NCBI RefSeq assembly: GCF_029227915.1
Contig: NC_079883.1
Span: forward strand, 30,816,001-30,880,000
DNA from: Hydractinia symbiolongicarpus
Lineage: Eukaryota; Cnidaria; Hydrozoa; Anthoathecata; Hydractiniidae
Direction of reading: 5' to 3'
DNA: 64,000 bases
In this document: positions 1 to 11,479 of the stretch, piece after piece
How positions within the stretch are numbered: position 1 is the stretch's first letter
How the letters are laid out: every line of letters begins with the position of its first letter
Translations under genes and position numbers: made by a program
Notes under the pieces: model-generated
The model's database searches: none
What the model was told of the DNA's origin: nothing
The model's input: only the letters and a program-made list of their open reading frames with translations

Positions 1-403
1 TTTCTTTGTATACTTTTGCCTATACGGGCCGAGTCCGGGATTTACGGGAAGTCGCGGGTTTTCGTTTGCCGGCGATTAAACTTCTTTTATTCAGCGTCTC
101 ATCAAAAATGAAAACATTTTTAAAAACTAAAAGTGTCATGGGCTTTAGTTGTGAAATATTAATTTAAAAAATCGTTCGGGAAATGAGTTTACTCCCTGGG
201 TACTTTCTTTGTATACTTTTGACTATACGGGCTGAGTCCGGATTTACGGGAAGTCGCGGGTTTTCGTTTGCCGGCGATTAAACTTCTTTTATTCAGCGTC
301 TCATCAAAAATGAAAACATTTTTAAAAACTACAAGTCTCAAGCGTTTTAGTGGTGAAAAAAAAATTTAAAAAATCGTTCGGGAAATGAGTTTACTCCCTG
401 GGT

Positions 404-607
404 ACTTTCTTTGTATACATTCGACTATACGGGCCAAGCCCGGGATTTACGGGAAATCGCGGGATTTCGTTTGCCGGCGATTAAACCTCTTTCATTAAGC
501 GTCTCATCAAAAATGAAAACATTTTTGAAAACTACAAGTCTCATGCGTTTTAGTGGTTAAAAAAAAATTTAAAAAATCGTTCGGGAAATGAGTTTACTCC
601 CTGGGTA
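404..607 (+). repeat. Representative type B monomer
   Basis: This copy carries the linked type B markers: TATACATTCGACTATAC, GGCCAAGCCC, CGCGGGATTTCG and CCTCTTTCATTAAGC. The markers travel together over more than 100 bp, so B is a distinct lineage of the monomer rather than scattered point variation. B copies are common to about 31 kb and become rare in the 42-56 kb block. Confidence 0.8.
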
Positions 608-810
608 CTTTCTTTGTATACTTTTGACTATACGGGCCGAGTCCGGGATTTACGGGAAATCGCAGGTTTTCGTTTGCCGGCGATTAAACTTCTTTTATTC
701 AGCGTCTCATCAAAAATGAAAACATTTTTGAAAACTACAAGTCTTATGCGTTTTAGTGGTGAAAAAATAATTTAAAAAATCTTTCTGGAAATGAGTTTAC
801 TCACAGGGTA
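608..810 (+). repeat. Representative type A monomer
   Basis: This copy shows the type A markers: TATACTTTTGACTATAC, then GGCCGAGTCC, CGCAGG, and CTTCTTTTATTCAGC. It contains two short inverted repeats. GTATA (616-620) pairs with TATAC (629-633) across an 8-base loop. GATTT (647-651) pairs with AAATC (657-661) across ACGGG. A direct repeat GAAAAC-ATTTTT-GAAAAC follows. Type A alternates with type B through much of the first 30 kb and dominates 42-56 kb. Confidence 0.85.
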
Positions 811-1734
811 CTTTCTTTGTATACATTCGACTATACGGGCTAAGCCCGGGATTTACGGGAAATCGCGGGTTTTCGTTTGCCGGCGATTAAACCTCTTTCA
901 TTAAGCGTATCATCAAAAATGAAAACATTTTTGAAAACTACAAGTCTCATGCGTTTTAGTGGTGAAATAGTAATTTAAAAAATCGTTCGGGAAATGAGTT
1001 TGCACCCTGGGTACTTTCTTTGTATACTTTTGCCTATACGAGCCGAGTCCGGGATTTACGGGAAGTCGCGGGTTTTCGTTTGCCGGCGATTAAACCTCTT
1101 TCATTAAGCGTCTCATCAAAAATGAAAACATTTTTGAAAACTACAAGTCTCATGCGTTTTAGTGGTGAAAAAATAATTTAAAAAATCGTTCTGGAAATGA
1201 GTTTACTCACAGGGTACTTTCTTTGTATACATTCGACTATACGGGCCAAGCCCGGGATTTACGGGAAATCGCGGGTTTTCGTTTGCCGGCGATTAAACCT
1301 CTTTCATTAAGCGTCTCATGAAAAATGAAAACATTTTTGAAAACTACAAGTCTCATGTGTTTTAGCTGTGAAATAGTAATTTAAAAAATCGTTCGGGAAA
1401 TGAGTTTACACCCTGGGTACTTTCTTTGTATACTTTTGCCTATACGGGCCGAGTCCGGGATTTACGGGAAATCGCGGGATTTCGTTTGCCGGCGATTAAA
1501 CTTCTTTTTTTCAGCGTCTCATCAAAAATGAAAACATTTTTGAAAACTACAAGTCTCATGCGTTTTAGTGGTGAAAAAATAAATTAAAAAGTCGTTCGGG
1601 AAATGATTTTACTTCCTGGGTACTTTCTTTGTATACTTTTGACTATACGGGCCAAGCCCGGGATTTACGGGAAATCGCGGGTTTTCGTTTGCCGGCGATT
1701 AAAACACTTTTATTCAGCGTCTCATCAAAAATGA

Positions 1735-1800
1735 AAACATTTACGGGAGTCCGGATTTACGGGAAGTCGCGCGTTTTCGTTTGCCGGCGATTAAACCTCT
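1735..1800 (+). repeat. Shortened monomer (internal deletion)
   Basis: After AATGAAAACATT the sequence jumps to TACGGGAGTCCGGATT, so about 110 bp of a normal monomer are missing. The same break recurs 904 bp later, showing that the deletion came first and was then copied with the block. Confidence 0.85.
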
Positions 1801-2639
1801 TTCATTAAGCGTCTCATCAAAAATGAAAACATTTTTGAAAACTACAAGTCTCAAGCGTTTTAGTGGTGAAATAGTAATTTAAAAAATCGTTCGGGAAATG
1901 AGTTTGCACCCTGGGTACTTTCTTTGTATACTTTTGCCTATACGAGCCGAGTCCGGGATTTACGGGAAGTCGCGGGTTTTCGTTTGCCGGCGATTAAACC
2001 TCTTTCATTAAGCGTCTCATCAAAAATGAAAACATTTTTGAAAACTACAAGTCTCATGCGTTTTAGTGGTGAAAAAATAATTTAAAAAATCGTTCTGGAA
2101 ATGAGTTTACTCACAGGGTACTTTCTTTGTATACATTCGACTATACGGGCCAAGCCCGGGATTTACGGGAAATCGCGGGTTTTCGTTTGCCGGCGATTAA
2201 ACCTCTTTCATTAAGCGTCTCATGAAAAATGAAAACATTTTTGAAAACTACAAGTCTCATGTGTTTTAGCTGTGAAATAGTAATTTAAAAAATCGTTCGG
2301 GAAATGAGTTTACACCCTGGGTACTTTCTTTGTATACTTTTGCCTATACGGGCCGAGTCCGGGATTTACGGGAAATCGCGGGATTTCGTTTGCCGGCGAT
2401 TAAACTTCTTTTTTTCAGCGTCTCATCAAAAATGAAAACATTTTTGAAAACTACAAGTCTCATGCGTTTTAGTGGTGAAAAAATAAATTAAAAAGTCGTT
2501 CGGGAAATGATTTTACTTCCTGGGTACTTTCTTTGTATACTTTTGACTATACGGGCCAAGCCCGGGATTTACGGGAAATCGCGGGTTTTCGTTTGCCGGC
2601 GATTAAAACACTTTTATTCAGCGTCTCATCAAAAATGAA

Positions 2640-2700
2640 AACATTTACGGGAGTCCGGATTTACGGGAAGTCGCGCGTTTTCGTTTGCCGGCGATTAAAC
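2640..2700 (+). repeat. Second copy of the shortened monomer
   Basis: Same junction as near 1741, offset by 904 bp. It also creates a short open stretch at 2533-2730 by joining two monomers in frame. That stretch is a by-product of the repeat, not a gene. Confidence 0.82.
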
Positions 2701-2864
2701 TTCTTTTATTCAGCGTCTCATCAAAAATGAAAACATTTTTAAAAACTACAAGTCTCAAGCGTTTTAGTGGTGAAAAAAAAATTTAAAAAATCGTTCGGGA
2801 AATGAGTTTACTCCCTGGGTACTTTCTTTGTATACATTCGACTATACGGGCCAAGCCCGGGATT

Positions 2865-2910
2865 TACGAGAAATCGCAGGTTTTTTGATGAGACGCTGAA
2901 AAAAAAATTT
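2865..2910 (+). repeat. Rearranged monomer with an inverted fragment
   Basis: At 2881-2900 the sequence TTTTTTGATGAGACGCTGAA is the reverse complement of the monomer's own TTCAGCGTCTCATC plus its A run. It sits between the CGCAGG block and the A-rich block that precedes TCGTTCGGG, and the rest of that monomer is missing. It is the only inverted piece I noticed in the array. Confidence 0.88.
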
Positions 2911-2942
2911 AAAAAATCGTTCGGGAAATGAGTTTACTCCCT

Positions 2943-3145
2943 GGGTACTTTCTTTGTATACATTCGACTATACGGGCCCAGCACGGGATTTACGGGAAAT
3001 CGCGGGTTTTCGTTTGCCGGCGATTAAACCACTTTCATTAAGCGTCTCATCAAAAATGAAAACATTTCTGAAAACTGCAAGTCTCATGCGTTTTAGTGGT
3101 GAAAAATTAATTTAAAAAATCGGTCGGGAAATGAGTTTACTCCCT
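2943..3145 (+). repeat. Representative type C monomer
   Basis: Type C is marked by TTAAACCACTTTCATTAAGC followed by ACATTTCTGAAAAC, in place of ATTTTTGAAAAC. Further C copies occur near 25.9, 27.5, 31.8, 36.4, 46.7 and 53.6 kb, where they hold fixed places inside longer repeat units. Confidence 0.7.
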
Positions 3146-4565
3146 GGGTACTTTCTTTGTATACTTTTGACTATACGGGCCGAGTCCGGATTTACTGGAA
3201 GTCGCGGGTTTTCGTTTGCCGGCGATTAAACTTCTTTTATTCAGCGTCTCATCAAAAATGAAAACATTTTTAAAAACTACAAATCTCATGCGTTTTAGTT
3301 GTAAAAAAAAAAATTAAAAAATCGTTCGGGAAATGAGTTTACTCCCTGGGTACTTTCTTTGTATACATTCGACTATACGGGCCAAGCCCGGATTTACGGG
3401 AAATCGCGGGATTTCGTTTGCCGGCGATTAAACCTCTTTCATTAAGCGTCTCATCAAAAATGAAAACATTTTTAAAAACTGCAAGTCTCATGCGTTTTAG
3501 TGGTGAAATGATAATTTAAAAAATCGTTTTGGAAATGAGTTTACTCACAGGGTACTTTCTTTGTATACATTCGACTATACGGGCCAAGCCCGGGATTTAC
3601 GGGAAATCGCAGGTTTTCGTTTGCCGGCGATTAAACCACTTTTATTCAGCGTCTCATCAAAAATGAAAACATTTTTGAAAACTACAAGTCTCATGCGTTT
3701 TAGTGGTAAAAAAAAATTTAAAAAATCGTTCGGGAAAATGAGTTTACTCCCTGGGTACTTTCTTTGTATACATTCGACTATACGGGCCAAGCCCGGGATT
3801 TACGGGAAATCGCGGGTTTTCGTTTGCCGGCGATTAAACCACTTTCAATAAGCGTCTCATCAAAAATGAAAACATTTCTAAAAACTACAAATCTCATGCG
3901 TTTTAGTGGTGAAAAATTAATTTAAAAAATCGGTCGGGAAATGAGTTTACTCCCTGGGTACTTTCTTTGTATACTTTTGACTATACGGGCCGAGTCCGGA
4001 TTTACGGGAAGTCGCAGGTTTTCGTTTGCCGGCGATTAAACTTCTTTTATTCAGCGTCTCATCAAAAATGAAAACATTTTTAAAAACTACAAATCTCATG
4101 CGTTTTAGTTGTAAAAAAAAAATTTAAAAAATCGTTCGGGACATGAGTTTACTCCCTGGGTACTTTCTTTGTATACATTCGACTATACGGGGCAAGCCCG
4201 GATTTACGGGAAATCGCGGGATTTCGTTTGCCGGCGATTAAACCTCTTTCATTAACCGTCTCATCAAAAATGAAAACATTTTTTTAAACTGCAAGTCTCA
4301 TGCGTTTTAGTGGTGAAATGATAATTTAAAAAATCGTTTTGGAAATGAGTTTACTCACAGGGTACTTTCTTTGTATACATTCGACTATACGGGCCAAGCC
4401 CGGGATTTACGGGAAATCGCAGGTTTTCGTTTGCCGGCGATTAAACCACTTTTATTCAGCGTCTTATCAAAAATGAAAACATTTTTGAAAACTACAAGTC
4501 TCATGCGTTTTAGTGGTAAAAAAAATTTAAAAAATCGTTCGGGAAATGAGTTTACTCCCTGGGTA
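2945..4565 (+). repeat. Higher-order repeat, 810 bp x 2
   Basis: The rare variant AATCGGTCGGG ends monomers at 3121 and 3931, and GAAATGATAATTT recurs near 3507 and 4316, each 810 bp apart. The unit is four monomers. The copies differ at scattered sites, for example TTTACTGG/TTTACGGG and CGCGGG/CGCAGG. Confidence 0.8.
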
Positions 4566-6499
4566 CTTTCTTTGTATACATTCGACTATACGGGCCAAGC
4601 CCGGGATTTACGGGAAATCGCGGGATTTCGTTTGCCGGCGATTAAACTTCTTTTTTTCAGCGTCTCATCAAAAATGAAAACATTTTTGAAAACTACAAGT
4701 CTCATGCGTTTGAGTGGTGAAAAAATAAATTAAAAAATCGTTCGGGAAATGAGTTTACTTCCTGGGTACTTTCTTTGTATACTTTTGACTATACGGGCCA
4801 AGCCCGGGATTTACGGGAAATCGCGGGTTTTCGTTTGCTGGCGATTAAAACACTTTTATTCAGCGTCTCATCAAAAATGAAAACATTTTTGAAAACTACA
4901 AGTCTCATGCGTTTTAGTGGTGAAAAAATAAATTAAAAAATTGTTCGGGAAATGAGTTTACTTCCTGGGTACTTTGTTTGTATACTTTTGACTATACGCG
5001 TCAAGCCCGGGATTTACGGGAAATTGTGGGTTTTCCTTTGCCGGCGATTAAACTTCTTTTATTCAGCGTCTCATCAAAAATGAAAACATTTTTGAAAACT
5101 ACAAGTCTTATGCGTTTTAGTGGTGAAAAAATAATTTAAAAAATCGTTCTGGAAATGAGTTTACTCACAGGGTACTTTCTTTGTATACATTCGACTATAC
5201 GGGCCAAGCCCGGGATTTACGGGAAATCGCGGGTTTTCGTTTGCCGGCGATTAAACCTCTTTCATTAAGCCTCTCATCAAAAATGAAAACATTTTTGAAA
5301 ACTACAAGTCTCATGCGTTTTAGTGGTGAAATAGTAATTTAAAAAATCGTTCGGGAAATGAGTTTACACCCTGGGTACTTTCTTTGTATACTTTTGCCTA
5401 TACGGGCCAAGCCCGGGATTTACGGGAAATCGCGGGTTTTCGTTTGCCGGCGATTAAACTTCTTTTATTCAGCGTCTCATCAAAAATGAAAACATTTTTG
5501 AAAACTACAAGTCTTATGCGTTTTAGTGGTGAAAAAATAATTTAAAAAATCGTTCTGGAAATGCGTTTATTCACACGGTACTTTCTTCGTATACATTTGA
5601 CTATACGGGCCAAGCCCGGGATTTACGGGAAATCGCGGGTTTTCGTTTCCCGGCGATTAAACCTCTTTCATTAAGCGTCTCATCAAAAATGAAAACATTT
5701 TTGAAAACTACAAGTCTCATGCGTTTTAGTGGTGAAATAGTAATTTAAAAAATCGTTCGGGAAATGAGTTTACACCCTGGGTACTTTCTTTGTATACTTT
5801 TGCCTATACGGGCCGAGTCCGGGATTTACGGGAAGTCGCGGGTTTTCGTTTGCCGGCGATTAAACTTCTTTTATTCAGCGTCTCATCAAAAATGAAAACA
5901 TTTTCAAAAACTACAAGTCTCATGGGCTTTAGTGGTGAAATAATAATTTAAAAAATCGTTCGGGAAATGAGTTTACTCCCTGGGTACTTTTTTGTATACT
6001 TTTGACTATGCGGGCCGACTCCGGATTTACGGGAAGTCGCGGGTTTTCGTTTGCCGGCGATTAAACTTCTTTTATTCAGCGTCTCATCAAAAATGAAAAC
6101 ATTTTTAAAAACTACAAGTCTCAAGCGTTTTAGTGATGAAAAAAAAATTTAAAAAATCGTTCGGGAAATGAGTTTACTCCCTGGGTACTTTCTTTGTATA
6201 CTTTTGACTATACGGGCCAAGCCCGGGGTTTACGGGAAATCGCGGGATTTCGTTTGCCGGCGATTAAACCTCTTTCATTAAGCGTCTCATCAAAAATGAA
6301 AACATTTTTGAAAACTACAAGTCTCATGCGTTTTAGTGGTTAAAAAAAAATTTAAAAAATCGTTCGGGAAATGAGTTTACTCCCTGGGTACTTTCTTTGT
6401 ATACTTTTGACTATACGGGCCGAGTCCGGGATTTACGGGAAATCGCAGGTTTTCGTTTGCCGGCGATTAAACTTTTTTTTTTCAGCGTCTCATCAAAAA

Positions 6500-8600
6500 T
6501 AAAAACATTTTTGAAAACTACAAGTCTCATGCGTTTTAGTGGTGAAAAGATAAATTAAAAAATCGTTCGGGAAATGAGTTTACTTCCTGGGTACTCTCTT
6601 TGTATACTTTTGACTATACAGGTCAAGCCCGGGATTTACGGGAAATCGTGGGTTTTCGTTTGCCAGCGATTAAACTTCTTTTATTCAGCGTCTCATCTAA
6701 AATGAAAACATTTTTAAAAACTACAAGTCCCAAGCGTTTTAGTGGTGAAAAAAAAATTTAAAAAATCGTTCGGGAAATGAGTTTACTCCCTGGGTACTTT
6801 CTTTGTATACATTCGTCTATACGGGCCAAGCCCGGGGTTTACGGGAAATCGCGGGATTTCGTTTGCCGGCGATTAAACCTCTTTCATTAAGCGTCTCATC
6901 AAAAATGAAAACATTTTTGAAAACTACAAGTCTTATGCGTTTTAGTGGTGAAAAAATAATTTAAAAAATCGTTCTGGAAATGAGTTTACTCACAGGGTAC
7001 TTTCTTTGTATACATTTGACTATACGGGCCAAGCCCGGGATTTACGGGAAATCGCGGGTTTTCATTTGCCGGCGATTAAACCTCTTTCATTAAGCCTCTC
7101 CTCAAAAATGAAAACATTTTTGAAAACTACAAGTCTCATGCGTTTTAGTGGTGAAAAAATAAATTAAAAAATCGTTTGGGAAAAAAGTTTACTTCCTGGG
7201 TACTTTGTTTGTATACTTTTGACTATACGGGCCGACTCCGGATTTACGGGAAGTCGCGGGTTTTCATTTGACGGCGATTAAACTTCTTTTATTCAGCGTC
7301 TCATCTAAAATGAAAACATTTTTAAAAACTACAAGTCTCATGCGTTTTAGTGGTGAAAAGATAAATTAAAAAATCGTTCGGGAAATGAGTTTACTTCCTG
7401 GGTACTCTCTTTGTATACTTTTGACTATACGGGTCAAGCCCGGGATTTACGGGAAATCGTGGGTTTTCGTTTGCCAGCGATTAAACTTCTTTTAGTCAGC
7501 GTCTCATCTAAAATGAAAACATTTTTAAAAACTACAAGTCCCAAGCGTTTTAGTGGTGAAAAAAAAATTTAAAAAATCGTTCGGGAAATGAGTTTACTCC
7601 CTGGGTACTTTCTTTGTATACATTCGACTATACGGGCCAAGCCCGGGGTTTACGGGAAATCGCGGGATTTCGTTTGCCGGCGATTAAACCTCTTTCATTA
7701 AGCGTCTCATCAAAAATGAAAACATTTTTGAAAACTACAAGTCTCACGCGTTTTAGTGGTTAAAAAAAATTCAAAAAATCGTTCGGGAAATGAGTTTACT
7801 CACTGGGTACTTTCTTTGTATACTTTTGACTATACGGGACGAGTCCGGGATTTACGGGAAATCGCAGGTTTTCGTTTGCCGGCGATTAAACTTCTTTTAT
7901 TCAGCGTCTCATCAAAAATGAAAACATTTTTGAAAACTACAAGTCTTATGCGTTTTAGTGGTGAAAAAATAATTTACAAAATCGTTCTGGAAATGAGTTT
8001 ACTCACAGGGTACTTTCTTTGTATACATTCGACTATACGGGCCAAGCCCGGGATTTACGGGAAATCGCGGGTTTTCGTTTGACGGCGATTAAACATCTTT
8101 CATTAAGCGTCTCATCAAAAATGAAAACATTTTTGAAAACTACAAGTCTCATGCGTTTTAGTGGAGAAATAGTAATTTAAAAAGTCGTTCGGGAAATGAG
8201 TTTACTTTCTGGGTACTTTCTTTGTATACTTTTGACTATACGGGCCAAGCCCGGGATTTACGGGAAATCGCGGGTTTTCGTTTGCCGGCGATTAAACCTC
8301 TTTTATTAAGCCTCTCATCAAAAATGAAAACATTTTTGAAAACTACAAGTCTCATGCGTTTTAGTGGTGAAAAAATAAATTAAAAAATCGTTTGGAAAAA
8401 AAGTTTACTTCCTGGGTACTTTGTTTGTATACTTTTGACTATACGGGCCGACTCCGGATTTACGGGAAGTCGCGGGTTTTCGTTTGACGGCGATTAAACT
8501 TCTTTTATTCAGCGTCTCATCTAAAATGAAAACATTTTTAAAAACTACAAGTCCCAAGCGTTTTAGTGGTGAAAAAAAATTTTAAAAAATCGTTCGGGAA
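6500..8600 (+). repeat. Irregular higher-order repeats (811 and 1013 bp spacing)
   Basis: The variant GTCCCAAGCG, which replaces GTCTCAAGCG, occurs at 6727, 7538 and 8551. These spacings equal four and five monomers. The copies share neighbouring variants such as CATCTAAAATG and the GCCCGGGGTTTACGG form. Confidence 0.7.
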
Positions 8601-8799
8601 ATGAGTTTACTCTCTGGGTACTTTCTTTGTATACATTCGACTATACGGGCCAAGCCCGGGGTTTACGGGAAATCGCGGGATTTCGTTTGCCGGCGATTAA
8701 ACCTCTTTCATTAAGCGTCTCATCAAAAATGAAAACATTTTTGAAAACTACAAGTCTCATGCGTTTTAGTGGTTAAAAAAAAATTCAAAAAATCGTTCG

Positions 8800-9990
8800 G
8801 GAAATGAGTTTACTCACTGGGTACTTTATTTGTATACTTTTGAATATACGGGCCGAGTCCGGGATTTACGGGAAATCGCAGGTTTTCGTTTGCCGGCGAT
8901 TAAACTTCTTTTATTCAGCGTCTCATCAAAAATGAAAACATTTTTGAAAACTACAAGTCTTATGCGTTTTAGTGGTGAAAAAATAATTTAAAAAATCGTT
9001 CTGGAAATGAGTTTACTCACAGGGTACTTTCTTTGTATACATTCGACTATACGGGCCAAGCCCGGGATTTACGGGAAATCGCGGGTTTTCGTTTGACGGC
9101 GATTAAACCTCTTTCATTAAGCGTCTCATCAAAAATGAAAACATTTTTGAAAACTACAAGTCTCATGCGTTTTAGTGGAGAAATAGTAATTTAAAAAGTC
9201 GTTCGGGAAATGAGTTTACTTCCTGGGTACTTTCTTTGTATACGTTTGACTATACGGGCCAAGCCCGGGATTTACGGGAAATCGCGGGATTTCGTTTGCC
9301 GGCGATTAAACCTCTTTTATTAAGCCTCTCATCAAAAATGAAAACATTTTTGAAAACTACAAGTCTCATGCGTTTTAGTGGTAAAAAAAAAAATTAAAAA
9401 ATCGTTCGGGAAATGAGTTTACTCACTGGGTACTTTATTTGTATACTTTTGACTATACGGGCCGAGTCCGGGATTTACGGGAAATCGCAGGTTTTCGTTT
9501 GCCGGCGATTAAACTTCTTTTATTCAGCGTCTCATCAAAAATGAAAACATTTTTGAAAACTACAAGTCTTATGCGTTTTAGTGGTGAAAAAATAATTTAA
9601 AAAATCGTTCTGGAAATGAGTTTACTCACAGGGTACTTTCTTTGTATACATTCGACTATACGGGCCAAGCCCGGGATTTACGGGAAATCGCGGGTTTTCG
9701 TTTGACGGCGATTAAACCTCTTTCATTAAGCGTCTCATCAAAAATGAAAACATTTTTGAAAACTACAAGTCTCATGCGTTTTAGTGGAGAAATAGTAATT
9801 TAAAAAGTCGTTCGGGAAATGAGTTTACTTCCTGGGTACTTTCTTTGTATACGTTTGACTATACGGGCCAAGCCCGGGATTTACGGGAAATCGCGGGATT
9901 TCGTTTGCCGGCGATTAAACCTCTTTTATTAAGCCTCTCATCAAAAATGAAAACATTTTTGAAAACTACAAGTCTCATGCGTTTTAGTGG
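8800..9990 (+). repeat. Higher-order repeat, 609 bp x 2
   Basis: The rare TACGTTTGACTATAC form occurs at 9241 and 9850, exactly 609 bp (three monomers) apart. The flanking GGAGAAATAGTAATTT and TTTGACGGCG variants are in both copies. Confidence 0.8.
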
Positions 9991-11479
9991 GAAAAAAAAA
10001 AATTAAAAAATCGTTCGGGAAATGAGTTTACTCCCTGGGTACTTTCTTTGTATACTTTTGACTATACGGGCCGAGTCCGGGATTTACGGGAAATCGCAGG
10101 CTTTCGTTTGCCGGCGATTAAACTTCTTTTTTTCAGCGTCTCATCAAAAAGAAAAACATTTTTGAAAACTACAAGTCTCATGCGTTTTAGTGGTGAAAAG
10201 ATAAATTAAAAAATCGTTCGGGAAATGAGTTTACTTCCTGGGTACTCTCTTTGTATACTTTTGACTATACGGTTCAAGCCCGGGATTTACGGGAAATCGT
10301 GGGTTTTCGTTTGCCGGCGATTAAACTTCTTTTATTCAGCGTCTCATCAAAAATGAAAACATTTTTAAAAACTACAAGTCTCAAGCGTTTTATTGGTGAA
10401 AAAAAAATTTAAAAAATCGTTCGGGAAATGAGTTTACTCCCTGGGTACTTTCTTTGTATACATTTGACTATACGGGCCAAGCCCGGGGTTTACGGGAAAT
10501 CGCGGGATTTCGTTTGCCGGCGATTAAACTTCTTTCATTAAGCGTCTTATCAAAAATGAAAACATTTTTGAAAACTACAAGTCTCATGCGTTTTAGTGGT
10601 TAAAAAAAATTTAAAAAATCGTTCGGGAAATGAGTTTACTCCCTGGGTACATTCTTTGTATACTTTTGACTATACGGGCTGAGTCCGGGATTTATGGGAA
10701 ATCGCAGGTTTTCGTTTGCCGGCGATTAAACTTCTTTTACTCATCGTCTCATCAAAAATGAAAACATTTTTGAAAACTACAAGTCTCATGCGTTTTAGTG
10801 GTGAAATAGTAATTTAAAAAATCGTTCGGGAAATGAGTTTACACGCTGGGTACTTTCTTTGTATACTTTTACCTATACGGGCCGAGTCCGGGATTTACGG
10901 GAAGTCGCCGGTTTTCGTTTGCCGGCGATTAAACTTCTTTTATTCAGCGTCTCATCAAAAATGAAAACATTTTCAAAAACTACAAGTCTCATGGGCTTTA
11001 GTGGTGAAATAGTAATTTAAAAAGTCGTTCGGGAAATGAGTTTACTCCCTGGGTACTTTTTTTGTATACTTTTGACTATACGGGCCGACTCCGGATTTAC
11101 GGGAAGTCGCGGGTTTTCGTTTGCCGGCGATTAAACTTCTTTTATTCAGCGTCTCATCAAAAATGAAAACATTTTTAAAAACTACAAGTCTCAAGCGTTT
11201 TAGTGGTGAAAAAAAAATTTAAAAAATCGTTCGGGAAATGAGTTTACTCCCTGGGTACTTTCTTTGTATACATTCGACTATACGGGCCAAGCCCGGATTT
11301 ACGGGAAGTCGCGGGTTTTCGTTTGCCGGCGATTAAACTTCTTTTATTCAGCGTCTCATCAAAAATGAAAACATTTTTAAAAACTACAAGTCTCAAGCGT
11401 TTTAGTGGTGAAAAAAAAATTTAAAAAATCGTTCGGGAAATGAGTTTACTCCCTGGGTACTTTCTTTGTATACATTCGA

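Larger units (their letters stand above)
951..2700 (+). repeat. Higher-order repeat, 904 bp x 2
   Basis: Two adjacent blocks look identical by eye over about 845 bp at an offset of 904. Examples are TTTGCACCC at 1001 and 1905, and the unusual TTACGGGAGTCC at 1741 and 2645. The unit is four whole monomers plus one shortened monomer of about 92 bp. The first copy starts after a CTCATGCG/CTCAAGCG difference, and the match ends at a CTC/TTC difference near 1795 and 2700. Confidence 0.88.

Noticed and set aside
608-810. CENP-B box in the monomer
   Set aside because: TTTCGTTTGCCGGCGATT and TCGTTCGGGAAATGAG only loosely resemble it and miss several core positions. A centromeric role is possible but not shown by sequence.
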